Below, one piece after another: positions 46,165-54,642 of a DNA stretch of 64,000 nucleotides; the stretch's first letter is position 1, and the number at the start of each line of letters is the position of its first letter. The stretch covers positions 1-64,000 of the forward strand of contig JANQVH010000031.1 of NCBI GenBank assembly GCA_030730425.1, read 5' to 3'. This stretch comes from Candidatus Nanopelagicaceae bacterium. Its GTDB lineage: Bacteria > Actinomycetota > Actinomycetes > Nanopelagicales > Nanopelagicaceae. The notes under the pieces were generated by a model. It was given only the letters and a program-made list of their open reading frames with translations, did not search any database and was not told the DNA's origin. A program made the position numbers and the translations under genes.

Positions 46165-46971
46165 TTACTGGCCAGCAGCTCTATTGCTGCGAAGGTGTTC
46201 TTCGTATTGATCAGCAACTTCTTGATCAAAAATCTTATCTGCACTCGGCGCTAGAACTTCTCGCATAATCTTTTCTTGTGCCTCGCTCCAAGCGCCAGGA
46301 ATAGTTAAGTCAATTACGCGACGAGAAACTGCCTTAGATGAATTGGCATAATTTGGAGCAGGAACTGAAACTGGATCCCAGCTCTTATCATCTTTACTTG
46401 CGCTGCCCTTAGGAAGCAAGGTAATACTTCCACTATCTTGGTAGGAAGAGAGACGCTCTGATAAAGGTAGCCATTGCTCTTCACTCAAACCTGAGCCCTC
46501 GGTGATACTTGCAAGAGATGCTGCGCGTTTAGATCGTCCAATAATTTCTGCGTAATTTGCTGCAGATGATTTGTTTGTAACTCTATTTGCAGAATTAACT
46601 CGTTTTACTTCTTCTTGTATCAAACTAATCTGATATCGAGCATTGACTACATACATTAGAAAAACTGATCCTGGTAGAAGGAGAATCACTGGAGAAAGTA
46701 GCCCTACTAAAGTAAATAGAGAGATAACGATTGCTAATCCAATTATCGAGAAGAATTGAATTCGACGCATGGCAAGCTGGTGTTCACGTTTCTTACCTAG
46801 CGACTCAATATCTGGAGCGGTATGGCCGGAGGTTATCCCAACAACTTTCATTGCTTCATCAAATCGTTTAACAGATCTTCCACTTATCTCTTCATGATTT
46901 GAAATCCAACGGGGCAAGAAGTAGGCAATCCACATGCCAATGATGATTAAGTAGATAAGCCCTGAGCCCAT
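46165..46971 (-). CDS. sepX: SepX/GlpR-like actinobacterial cell-division membrane protein
   Basis: The 268-residue protein starts with SGLIYLIIIGMWIAYFLPRWISNHEEISGRSVKRFDEAM, closely resembling the start of SepX of Streptomyces (GlpR of corynebacteria). Two central helices follow (IQFFSIIGLAIVISLFTLVGLLSPVILLLPGSVFLMYVV), then a long cytoplasmic tail. In those organisms the protein is a divisome component and membrane receptor for the MoeA-like protein Glp. The family assignment comes from sequence memory plus the sepX, rimJ, moeA-like order seen here. Convergent with pmt. A TAAGGT hexamer is eight bases upstream. Confidence 0.75.
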   Translation of the reverse strand: MGSGLIYLIIIGMWIAYFLPRWISNHEEISGRSVKRFDEAMKVVGITSGHTAPDIESLGKKREHQLAMRRIQFFSIIGLAIVISLFTLVGLLSPVILLLPGSVFLMYVVNARYQISLIQEEVKRVNSANRVTNKSSAANYAEIIGRSKRAASLASITEGSGLSEEQWLPLSERLSSYQDSGSITLLPKGSASKDDKSWDPVSVPAPNYANSSKAVSRRVIDLTIPGAWSEAQEKIMREVLAPSADKIFDQEVADQYEEHLRSNRAAGQ

Positions 46972-47054
46972 GAAAGATAACCTTAAAGGTAGAGGTTCGA
47001 CTTTTCTGGTATTTACCTGATACCAATTTTAAGATTTTTACGATTCTAATATTT

Positions 47055-47627
47055 CTAAATTCTGGGATTTTCTTTCACATAACAAAGGTGGTCGCGCCAT
47101 GAACCATCAATATGAAGATAGCGAGGACGAAGCCCTTCAAAAACATAGCCAGCCTTCTCGGCCACTCTCTTAGATGCTGCATTCTCAGGTCTTAGATTAA
47201 TTTCGATGCGATGTAAACCAAGTTCCTCAAAGCCATAACTGGTCAATCTCCTTACAGCCCTAGTGGTTATCCCCTTATTGGCATATCGCTCATCAATCCA
47301 ATAGCCGATATGACCTCCGCGATATGCGCCATAGGAGATCCCCCCTAAAGTAATTTGGCCAATCAGATTCTTTTCAAACCAGATAGCCAGAGTTAGCGAT
47401 CTTCCAGCTCTGCCCTCACCTCGATGGTAATTAACCATCTCAAAGTAGCTAGGAAGATTCTTATTCTCATGGCTAATAGGTGAGGTTGCCTCCCACTGAG
47501 AGAGCCATGCTCTATTGGTTTTTCTAACAGCCAACCAAGCTGACCTATCGCGCAATCTAAGTGGTCTAAGAGTTATCTGATCCTCTTTGAGAACTGTAGG
47601 CCACTTATGGCTAGAAAGACTTGCCAT
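47055..47627 (-). CDS. rimJ: GNAT family N-acetyltransferase, RimJ/RimL-like
   Basis: The 190-residue GNAT protein has ITLRPLRLRDRSAWLAVR, the acetyl-CoA loop region GHIGYWIDERYANKGITTRAVRRLTSYGFEELGLHRIEI, and the RimJ/RimL hallmark RPENAASKRVAEKAGYVFEGLRPRYLHIDGSWRDHLCY. It probably acetylates a protein N-terminus; the target is unknown. It starts four bases after the moeA-like stop, and sepX follows 83 bp downstream; this order is conserved in actinobacteria. Confidence 0.88.
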   Translation of the reverse strand: MASLSSHKWPTVLKEDQITLRPLRLRDRSAWLAVRKTNRAWLSQWEATSPISHENKNLPSYFEMVNYHRGEGRAGRSLTLAIWFEKNLIGQITLGGISYGAYRGGHIGYWIDERYANKGITTRAVRRLTSYGFEELGLHRIEINLRPENAASKRVAEKAGYVFEGLRPRYLHIDGSWRDHLCYVKENPRI

Positions 47628-47631
47628 AAAA

Positions 47632-48555
47632 TCAATTAAAACGTCGCTCGAGAACTAAGACATCAACCTCAGCGCCTGCACTTGCGCCACTTTCATTCTC
47701 TGGAATAACAATTAAGCCTGTGGCATCAGATAATCCAATTAAATCTCCTTGATTTGCAATTGGAGTAACAAGTCTTCGCTCTGGATTATCGCCAGAGAGA
47801 ACTCCTCTTATAAAGGAGTGTTTTCCAACTTCACTTAATACATCACTTGTTAAAGTTGCTTTGATTACTGGTCGATGGATGTCATATAGCCCCATCATGT
47901 TTCGAATCATCGGACGGATAAAGAGCTCTGCCGAGATATATGCAAATATCGGATCTCCTGGAAGTGAAACCACTGGAGTCTGATCTGGGCCCACAACCCC
48001 AAATGAATGTTTACCACTTCCCTCAATTAATGGAAGGACTTCACGAACTTTTCCAAGTTCATTAAGGACTGAATAGATAAGAGAAAAAGACTCATCATGT
48101 CTTTCGCCGCAGATGACCAATAAATCAGCTCTTACTAATTGATCTTCAATTACATCTTTTAGTTGAGCAGCATTTTCTGGGATGGTATGAACTCGATAGC
48201 CCACTGCTCCAGCCTCTTTTACGGCGGTAGTTAATAGCCATGAATTAGTCTCATACTCATCTTCGCCATCTCTAAGGGGCGATCCTGGTTCTACTAAATC
48301 ATCTCCTGCTGAAACAATTACCACTCTTGGCTGTGGTCTAGTTGGAAGACGATCTAAACCAAGAGATGCAGCAAGGCCTATTTGAGTGGAACGGATTCTT
48401 GAACCAGATTTAAGTGCAACCTGCTCACCAGAGAGGACATCAAGTGCCAGAGTTGCCCCATGGGCATCAAGTAAGGGCATATCAAAGGCAGCAAGCGGCT
48501 TTGCTAGCGCTAGCAGTTCAGTAGCAAGTTCAGCCACCTTAATCGTTTCGCTCAC
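47632..48555 (-). CDS. truncated MoeA/gephyrin-like protein, candidate Glp division scaffold
   Basis: The 307-residue protein keeps the MoeA core fold (PRVVIVSAGDDLVEPG, the MPT-binding domain start; VSLPGDPIFAYISAELFIRPMIRNMMG; C-terminal beta domain). Family members are about 400 residues; here the region between the N-terminal helix (PLLDAHGATLALDVLSG) and GLAASLGLDRLPTRPQP is about 20 residues. The DNSAMDGYA and GA-PLP elements used in molybdate insertion are missing. With sepX and rimJ beside it, a role like corynebacterial Glp (FtsZ-binding) is more likely than cofactor synthesis. GTG start, TAGGGT plus six bases: leaderless. Confidence 0.78.
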   Translation of the reverse strand: MSETIKVAELATELLALAKPLAAFDMPLLDAHGATLALDVLSGEQVALKSGSRIRSTQIGLAASLGLDRLPTRPQPRVVIVSAGDDLVEPGSPLRDGEDEYETNSWLLTTAVKEAGAVGYRVHTIPENAAQLKDVIEDQLVRADLLVICGERHDESFSLIYSVLNELGKVREVLPLIEGSGKHSFGVVGPDQTPVVSLPGDPIFAYISAELFIRPMIRNMMGLYDIHRPVIKATLTSDVLSEVGKHSFIRGVLSGDNPERRLVTPIANQGDLIGLSDATGLIVIPENESGASAGAEVDVLVLERRFN

Positions 48556-48588
48556 GTAGTAACCCTACTTTGAATCTACGCTAATCCC
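48556..48588. promoter_or_regulatory. 33-bp divergent leaderless promoter pair
   Basis: The minus -10 TAGGGT (48567-48562) is six bases from GTG 48555; the plus -10 TACGCT (48577-48582) is six bases from GTG 48589. No Shine-Dalgarno is present on either side. Confidence 0.6.
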
Positions 48589-49152
48589 GTGGATTCAACC
48601 CAGAGTGCGTCATTAATTAAGTCAGAACTTCGTCAGCGCTTTCGAAGTGAGAGAGAGTTTCTCATCACAGAGAGTTCTTGGCAGCATTTATTAGATAGTA
48701 AAGAAATCAAAAGTTCCCAGGTTCTTGCAAGTTATCACTCATATGCAAGTGAGCCAGATACATCAGAGCTAAACAAATCCTTGATTCAAAGCGGTAAGAC
48801 TCTTTTATTGCCAAGACGCCTTCCAGATAATGATCTGGATTGGATTATCTGGACCGGCAAGGATGAAGATCTAGAAATTGATGGCAAAGTAAAGTCACCA
48901 AAGGGCGAGAGTTTTAAGGGCGAGATTGATGTTGTGATAGTTCCAGCTCTTCACGTTGATCGCCAGGGAAATCGCCTCGGTCAAGGTGGAGGCTCATATG
49001 ATCGCGCATTAGCGAAGTTAAATTCCTGGAAAGTTGCTCTGGTCTATAGCGGTGAACTAACGAGTGAGAAACTTCCTGTCGAGAGTTTTGATTGCAAATT
49101 AGATGCTGCAGCAACCCCTGAAATCTTGGTTAGGTTTACAGCAAAGAATTAA
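48589..49152 (+). CDS. 5-formyltetrahydrofolate cyclo-ligase
   Basis: The 187-residue MTHFS converts 5-formyl-THF to 5,10-methenyl-THF. It has KSELRQRFRSER, LASYHSYASEPDTSELNKSLIQSGKTLLLPR, VVIVPALHVDRQGNRLGQGGGSYDRALA (the substrate loop GxGGGxYDR) and ALVYSGELTSEKLP. Leaderless GTG start. The 3' end overlaps the convergent acyl-CoA dehydrogenase by 17 bases. Position next to the MoeA-like gene is conserved, although galU, usually between them, is missing. Together with PurU it handles formyl-folate. Confidence 0.92.
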   Translation: MDSTQSASLIKSELRQRFRSEREFLITESSWQHLLDSKEIKSSQVLASYHSYASEPDTSELNKSLIQSGKTLLLPRRLPDNDLDWIIWTGKDEDLEIDGKVKSPKGESFKGEIDVVIVPALHVDRQGNRLGQGGGSYDRALAKLNSWKVALVYSGELTSEKLPVESFDCKLDAAATPEILVRFTAKN

Positions 49153-50284
49153 GGTTGCGAGCCATTACCAGACGCTGGACTTGATTAGTTCCCTCATATA
49201 TTTGAGTTAACTTTGCATCTCGCATCATTCGCTCGACAGGATAATCACTTACATATCCATAACCACCAAGAACTTGGACTGCATCGGTTGTTACCTTCAT
49301 AGCAACGTCAGTTGCATAACACTTTGATGCAGCAGAGAAGAAGGTCAAATCACTTGCGCTATTTTCACTCTTACTTGCAGCTGCATATGTCAGCTGCCTT
49401 GCAGCAGCAATTTCCATAGCCATGTCAGCTAACATAAATTGGACTGCTTGAAAATCAAAGATTGGTTTGCCGAATTGCTTTCTTTCATGAGCATATTTGG
49501 TAGCAACTTCAAAAGCTCCTTGAGCGATGCCGAGTGCTTGCGCAGCGATAGTAATTCTGGTGTGATCAAGAGTCTTCATAGCAAGAGAAAAACCGGCACC
49601 AATTTCACTAATTCTACGATCATCGCCAATTTCAACATTATCTAGGTAGACCTCACGAGTTGGAGATCCTTTAAAACCCATCTTCTTCTCTGGCGCTCCA
49701 AATGAAAGACCAGGATCACTTTTTTCTACGATAAATGCTGTAATTCCCTTTGCGCCTTTTTCTGGCTCTGTTGATGCCAAAACCGTATAGAACTCAGAGA
49801 CTCCGGCATTTGAAATCCACTTCTTACTTCCATTTAGAACCCAACCATCGCCTTTTCTTACCGCCTTTGTTTTCATGGAAGCAGCATCTGATCCAGCCTC
49901 TGATTCTGAGAGGCAATATGAAAATCCTTTTCCTTGAGCAAGCGGTGTTAACCAGCGCTTTTGTTGTTCAGGGCTTCCACCTAATATAAGTGGAACAGAT
50001 CCAAGTTTATTTACTGCAGGAATTAGAGATGAAGAAGCACAGACTCTGGCAACTTCTTCGATGATTATTACAACGCCAAGTGCATCTGCTCCATCGCCGC
50101 CATATTCAGTAGGAACATGGGCTGCCGCAAGACCTGCACCTTGAAGAGCTTCAAATGCTTCTTGCGGATATCTGGAATTAGCATCAACGTCATGAGCAAA
50201 GGGTTGGATTTTTTTATCAGCAAGTGAGCGAACGCTCGCTCTTAGGGCTTGGTATTCCTCAGGAAGGTCGAAGAGATTTTCCAT
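49136..50284 (-). CDS. acyl-CoA dehydrogenase
   Basis: The 382-residue FAD enzyme has YPQEAFEALQGAGLAAAHVPTEYGGDG, SYCLSESEAGSDAASMKTKA, GSKKWISNAG, ERKQFGKPIFDFQAVQFMLADMA and the C-terminal catalytic motif LTQIYEGTNQVQRLVMAR (Glu base). Chain-length preference cannot be read; short-branched or short-chain acyl-CoA is plausible. TAGTAT plus six bases (TGCGCC) precedes ATG 50284, so it is leaderless, and that -10 overlaps the end of the upstream CopD/CtaG gene. Confidence 0.92.
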   Translation of the reverse strand: MENLFDLPEEYQALRASVRSLADKKIQPFAHDVDANSRYPQEAFEALQGAGLAAAHVPTEYGGDGADALGVVIIIEEVARVCASSSLIPAVNKLGSVPLILGGSPEQQKRWLTPLAQGKGFSYCLSESEAGSDAASMKTKAVRKGDGWVLNGSKKWISNAGVSEFYTVLASTEPEKGAKGITAFIVEKSDPGLSFGAPEKKMGFKGSPTREVYLDNVEIGDDRRISEIGAGFSLAMKTLDHTRITIAAQALGIAQGAFEVATKYAHERKQFGKPIFDFQAVQFMLADMAMEIAAARQLTYAAASKSENSASDLTFFSAASKCYATDVAMKVTTDAVQVLGGYGYVSDYPVERMMRDAKLTQIYEGTNQVQRLVMARNLNSLL

Positions 50285-50293
50285 GGCGCAATA

Positions 50294-52078
50294 CTACTTA
50301 TCTTGCGATGAATTGTTCTTGCGAGAAAGTTGCTCGAGATAGGCGTTATATTCGGCAAGATCTGTATTGGAGCGACGATCTGCCCTCTTGGCTTCCCTGG
50401 CATCACTTCTTACCCACTGAATAAAAGTTGCAACAAGGGCGATAACGATAGGTATCTCACCCATCGCCCAACCAATAGCAGCCCCCGCCTTTTGATCACT
50501 TAGAAGATCTGTAGCCCAAGCTCGATCCAACAACTGATAAAAGCCACCATCAATTAACTCATTAGCTGACATTAAAGCAATTGAGAAGAAGGCGTGGATA
50601 CTCATCGCTGCAAGAAGTATTACTACTCGAACTAAGTGATGAACCTTTCTGGGATTTGGATCAATTCCAACTATGACATGAAAGAAGAGCAAGCCAGCAG
50701 CAATGAAGTGAAAATTCATAATTAAGTGACCAAAATGTCCACTCATCAGATTTGAAAATAGCGGAGTGAAATAAAGTGCAAAGAGAGAGCCGTCAAATAT
50801 TGCTAGCGCTGAAATTGGATGGGTGATTACTCTACTTGGGCGAGAGTGAAGAGCTTGGATAAGCATGCCTCGAATTCCTCGCTCAGATTTATCCCGACCA
50901 ATAGGAAGAGTTCTTAAAGCAAGTGTGATTGGGGCGCTTAATATGATTGCAATCGGGGCAATCATGCTTAAAACCATATGAGCAATCATGTGATACTGAA
51001 AAGAGAAATGAGAGTAGAGACCTAAGCCTCCACTTGTTGCATAATCTAGAAGTGAAATTCCAATCGCAAAAGAAATTGTTCTCCCAACTGGCCAGCGATC
51101 TCCCCTTCGAGCTAGGGCAACTACGCCTCGAATATATAGCGCGGTAGCAAAAATCAGAGCTCCTAGTGCTAAACCATTTGCCTCATATTCAAAGAACACT
51201 CTTGAAAGAGTGGGCTCACTCGGCATAGAAATTCCCACCAGCTCTCTGATGCGATCAAATTCAATTTCTCCACTCTCCTCTGGTGTAAAGCGATTAAGAA
51301 TTGATCCAATTCCCAAAATCGTAGCCATCACTCCGATTTCAAATGTGACTAGAGCATTAACCGATAAACTATTTCTTACTCTGCTTGCAATAATAAAAAT
51401 AAAAAGTGTAAGTACGATCTTTAGAGAAATTAAAGCGCCATATCCAGTAAACCAATCCTGGCTCAAGCCAAGCCTTGTCCAAGCGTTAGCAAATCCAGTA
51501 AGAACTACCGCCATCGATGACCAAAGGGCAATGATTGAAACTCTCGAGAAAGCTAAGGTCTGTAATTGACTTGGCATTATCTTTAAAGCAATCACACTGC
51601 CAATCCAAAAGCTCAAGGCAATAACATGAATCACAAGTGAGCCGATTGCTAGTGAGTGGCTGCCTTGTGAGCTGGAATGACTTTGAAAAAGTGGCGCAGC
51701 GATCCCGCTAAGGGCCAAGATAAGAAGTGCTAACGCGCCCCCATTTTTCTTTATTAGATTTGAAAAGATAAATACCAGAAGAGCCACTATGACTTGGTAG
51801 GCCAACAATTTTCCAAGAGTTATCTGAGTTATAAATGATTGCAAGATATTCACTTTCAATATCTCACCAATTCCACTGCCAAATATTTCAGCAAGGCTAG
51901 ATAATAAATAGCCAATTGATATAAGAAACCATAATCCCGAGGCAAGCTTTAAACCTTGAAGAGTTGTCGAAGCGCTCTGCTCTAGTCGACCCTGATTCTC
52001 CGGCAGTAGAAAGGCAAGGGAAATTAAAAGTCCAATTACAAGGACAGCGAGTGCGCTATTTGCTAGATCAAAGAACAT
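50294..52078 (-). CDS. CopD-CtaG fusion: copper transport / cytochrome c oxidase assembly protein
   Basis: The 594-residue protein has about 15 membrane helices. The N-terminal half resembles the CopD copper-resistance domain (SLAIGSLVIHVIALSFWIGSVIALKIMP; FTGYGALISLKIVLTLFIFIIASRVR). The C-terminal half is a CtaG_caa3 domain (YSHFSFQYHMIAHMVLSMIAPIAIILSAPITLALR, PISALAIFDGSLFALYFTPLFSNLM, FHFIAAGLLFFHVIVGIDP) with conserved His residues for metal. This fusion is common in actinobacteria and should deliver copper to aa3 oxidase, fitting SURF1 at 17208. It is divergent from fmdB. Confidence 0.9.
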   Translation of the reverse strand: MFFDLANSALAVLVIGLLISLAFLLPENQGRLEQSASTTLQGLKLASGLWFLISIGYLLSSLAEIFGSGIGEILKVNILQSFITQITLGKLLAYQVIVALLVFIFSNLIKKNGGALALLILALSGIAAPLFQSHSSSQGSHSLAIGSLVIHVIALSFWIGSVIALKIMPSQLQTLAFSRVSIIALWSSMAVVLTGFANAWTRLGLSQDWFTGYGALISLKIVLTLFIFIIASRVRNSLSVNALVTFEIGVMATILGIGSILNRFTPEESGEIEFDRIRELVGISMPSEPTLSRVFFEYEANGLALGALIFATALYIRGVVALARRGDRWPVGRTISFAIGISLLDYATSGGLGLYSHFSFQYHMIAHMVLSMIAPIAIILSAPITLALRTLPIGRDKSERGIRGMLIQALHSRPSRVITHPISALAIFDGSLFALYFTPLFSNLMSGHFGHLIMNFHFIAAGLLFFHVIVGIDPNPRKVHHLVRVVILLAAMSIHAFFSIALMSANELIDGGFYQLLDRAWATDLLSDQKAGAAIGWAMGEIPIVIALVATFIQWVRSDAREAKRADRRSNTDLAEYNAYLEQLSRKNNSSQDK

Positions 52079-52132
52079 GCTCGCCTGCTACTCCAATTCG
52101 CCGAAGTAATTCATACTCCCTAAGATTACGCT

Positions 52133-52378
52133 GTGCCGACATACCAATATCAATGTACCGCCTGTGAACATGCCTTCGAGGAAGTGCAATCCTTCACAGA
52201 TGAGCCAATCTCTATTTGTCCTGAGTGTGGCAAAGAGGTTCGAAAGATTTACTCAAATGTCGGCATCGTCTTCAAAGGTTCTGGCTTTTATAAGACTGAT
52301 TCACAAGTTAAAAAGAGTGAGGCGCCAAAGCCAACTCCAGCTGCAACCAGCACGCCACCGCCTGCAAAGAGTGATTAA
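52133..52378 (+). CDS. FmdB-type zinc ribbon protein
   Basis: The 81-residue protein has PTYQYQCTACEHAFEEVQSFTDEPISICPECGKEVRKIYSNVGIVFKGSGFYKTD. The four-cysteine ribbon C-x2-C...C-x2-C and the FKGSGFYKTD ending define the FmdB family (regulatory-protein type). The tail is Pro/Ala-rich and disordered. The mycobacterial relative sits next to MTHFS and has been linked to chaperone activity. GTG start at 52133 with TAAGAT plus six bases (TACGCT): leaderless. Confidence 0.92.
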   Translation: MPTYQYQCTACEHAFEEVQSFTDEPISICPECGKEVRKIYSNVGIVFKGSGFYKTDSQVKKSEAPKPTPAATSTPPPAKSD

Positions 52379-52392
52379 CTCTTAACTATTTG

Positions 52393-52494
52393 TTAGTGAT
52401 GCGGGGGTTTATCGTTCTTGATTTCATCTTCGCGAGTGATATCTATCTCGGTTTCTACTTCATCTGAAGTTATTGCAGGAAGTATCTCGCTCAC
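52393..52494 (-). CDS. candidate 33-residue acidic protein, leaderless
   Basis: This ORF is too short for routine calling. GTG 52494 opens 33 codons to TAA at 52393. The peptide starts MSEILPAITSDEVE, continues with TEIDITREDEIK and ends in NDKPPHH; it is hydrophilic and acidic, with no membrane segment. CATAAT (52506-52501) lies exactly six bases before the GTG, the same leaderless spacing as established genes here, and shares its core with the -10 of the mmpL gene. Codon use looks like that of the neighbours. It is convergent with fmdB, 14 bp away. The family is unrecognised. Confidence 0.55.
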   Translation of the reverse strand: MSEILPAITSDEVETEIDITREDEIKNDKPPHH

Positions 52495-52511
52495 GCCGAT
52501 ATTATGTCACT
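52495..52511. promoter_or_regulatory. shared bidirectional -10 element (17-bp divergent promoter)
   Basis: Plus -10 TATTAT (52500-52505), then GTCACT, then ATG 52512. Minus -10 CATAAT (52506-52501), then ATCGGC, then GTG 52494. The two hexamers overlap by five bases because ATTAT/ATAAT is symmetric, putting the two predicted start points 18 bp apart. Confidence 0.6.
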
Positions 52512-54614
52512 ATGTTTGAAAAACTTGGACATCTAATTGCTAAGCGAAAAAAGCCAATACTTGCTCTCTTCTTGCTCTCAACGATATTTGCTGGGGTTGT
52601 TGGTTCTCAAGTTTTCTCTCGCTTTGATACCGGCGGATACATGGACCCCAATAGTGACTCAGCAAAGGTCTGGGAGTATCTAGATGAAACATTTGAGGTA
52701 AAGAGTCCAGCAGTTGTATTGGTAGTTGATGGAAGAGATAAGTCTGTTGATGATCCAAGCGTGGTTGCAAGTGCAGAGAAAATTGAAGCTAGCCTTCGAA
52801 GTGAGCCCAGCGCCGAAAGTGTTCTCTCTTATTGGTCAGCAGGTAGAGCTCCTTCGCTTAAGAGCAAAGATGGAAATTCTGCGTTTATATTCGTGTATCT
52901 AAAGTCAACTGACTTTACTGAGATAGATAAACTCGGCGGCCTCTATCAAGAAAAATACGATGGAGCATTTGAAGGCATGGAAGTTTATGCATCTGGTGGC
53001 GCAGTCTTTGCAAATGCTATTAATGGCCGAATCCAAAATGATCTAAAAATCTCTGAGGCAGTATCTATTCCACTTACATTTCTTCTTCTCTTATTTGTAT
53101 TTGGAGCTATGGCCGCATCTGCTATGCCTCTAATTGTTGGCATTACAGCGATTTTAGGAACGCTACTAGTTATGCTCTTACTGACACTTGTTACCGATGT
53201 CAGCATATTTGCCTTGAATTTAACTACGGGACTTGGCTTGGGCTTAGGAATTGATTACGCTCTATTGATAGTCAATAGATTCCGAGAAGAATTAGCTAAG
53301 GGTCTTGATGATGAAAGTGCGATAGTAAATACGCTTCGAACAGCTGGAAAGACGGTCTTCTACTCTGGAGTCACCGTTGTTCTTACTCTCTTATCACTTA
53401 CATTCTTTCCGCAGAATTTCTTAAAATCTATGGGTTATGCCGGTGCTGCAGTAGTAGCACTTGCCGTAGTTGGAGCGCTTATTCCTCTACCAGCAATTTT
53501 GGCCCTATTGGGAGCAAGAATTAATAAGGGTGTAGTTCGCAAAGGTGGAATAGTTCAAAAAGAGGATGGAAGATGGTCAAAGGTTGCAAGATTTGTTATG
53601 AGAAGACCGATAGGTGTAATAACCGCTTCTTTAGCAGTGCTCTTCTTGATGATTGCTCCAATAGCAAATATTAAGTTCTCTCAAGTAGATAGTGGGGTCC
53701 TGCCTAGAGGCGATCGGGCATATATCGCATCGCAATTTATTGCTGATGAATTTCCAGGACAAGAGAGCAACCCTGTTGAAATAGTCTTTCCAAATGGAGC
53801 ATCACAGACAAGTGAGATCAACGCATTTCTAAGCCAAGTTTCAGCAACTCAAGGAATCTCGCGAGTTGGCCAACTTGAGTTAGTTGGCGAGAGTGCGCGC
53901 GCGGTAGCAATTCATTCGATGCAGCCAAGAACTAGTGAAGGCGAGGCTCTAATTAAGGAGCTTCGCAATCTGTCTGCGCCTGATGGAACTTTGATAGGCG
54001 GCGCTGCAGCAGATTATGCAGATACGCAAAATGCAATCTCTAGCACTCTTCCTGCCGTTCTTGGTTGGATCATAATTACTGTGCTATTACTTCTCTTTGC
54101 ATTTACTGGCTCAGTCCTTCTTCCAATTAAGGCCTTGATCTTAAATTTCATCTCACTTGCTGCAACTATGGGGGTTCTCACCTGGGTATTTATCGATGGA
54201 AATCTAAAGTTTCTTGTGGGAGATTTCATTGAAACTGGATCGCTCGATACAAATACCATGGTCTTAATTGCAGTCGTTGCCTTTGGGCTATCTATGGATT
54301 ATGAGGTCTTCTTACTCTCGCGAATCAAAGAAGAACATGATGCTGGTAATTCAAATGTTGATTCTGTTGCTATGGGTCTACAGAAGTCTGCACGAATTAT
54401 CACCGCAGCAGCCTTTATTCTGGCGGTTGTCTTTGCTGCCTTTGTTATTAGCGGTGTGACCTCAATAAAGATGATGGGATTTGGTGTTGCTTTCGCAATT
54501 CTTCTTGATGCTACTTTGATTCGTGCATTTCTAGTTCCAGCTCTAATGAGACTCTTTGGTGACTGGAATTGGTGGGCTCCACGCTCGCTCAAGCGCTTTC
54601 AGATAAATCACTAA
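52512..54614 (+). CDS. MMPL family (RND-type) transporter
   Basis: The 700-residue protein has two repeats, each with a first helix, a large exoplasmic loop and five more helices (about 12 in total). The MmpL traits are FDTGGYMDPNSDSAKVWEYLDE, the TM4 motif GLGLGLGIDYALLIVNRFREE, GKTVFYSGVTVVLTLLSL, and in the second half AFGLSMDYEVFLLSRIKEEHD with TAAAFILAVVFAAFV. Asp-Tyr pairs in TM4 and TM10 carry protons. It exports lipids or drugs; the substrate is unknown. The frame is open to 52473, but TATTAT plus six bases marks ATG 52512. Confidence 0.9.
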   Translation: MFEKLGHLIAKRKKPILALFLLSTIFAGVVGSQVFSRFDTGGYMDPNSDSAKVWEYLDETFEVKSPAVVLVVDGRDKSVDDPSVVASAEKIEASLRSEPSAESVLSYWSAGRAPSLKSKDGNSAFIFVYLKSTDFTEIDKLGGLYQEKYDGAFEGMEVYASGGAVFANAINGRIQNDLKISEAVSIPLTFLLLLFVFGAMAASAMPLIVGITAILGTLLVMLLLTLVTDVSIFALNLTTGLGLGLGIDYALLIVNRFREELAKGLDDESAIVNTLRTAGKTVFYSGVTVVLTLLSLTFFPQNFLKSMGYAGAAVVALAVVGALIPLPAILALLGARINKGVVRKGGIVQKEDGRWSKVARFVMRRPIGVITASLAVLFLMIAPIANIKFSQVDSGVLPRGDRAYIASQFIADEFPGQESNPVEIVFPNGASQTSEINAFLSQVSATQGISRVGQLELVGESARAVAIHSMQPRTSEGEALIKELRNLSAPDGTLIGGAAADYADTQNAISSTLPAVLGWIIITVLLLLFAFTGSVLLPIKALILNFISLAATMGVLTWVFIDGNLKFLVGDFIETGSLDTNTMVLIAVVAFGLSMDYEVFLLSRIKEEHDAGNSNVDSVAMGLQKSARIITAAAFILAVVFAAFVISGVTSIKMMGFGVAFAILLDATLIRAFLVPALMRLFGDWNWWAPRSLKRFQINH

Positions 54615-54642
54615 AGGGATTCTGCGCAGGTAGAATTCGCTA

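Noticed and set aside
46972-47054. TGGTAT-7-ATACCA inverted repeat between rimJ and sepX as a terminator
   Set aside because: Only six base pairs and no T-run on the minus strand, where the genes lie; at most a weak operator.
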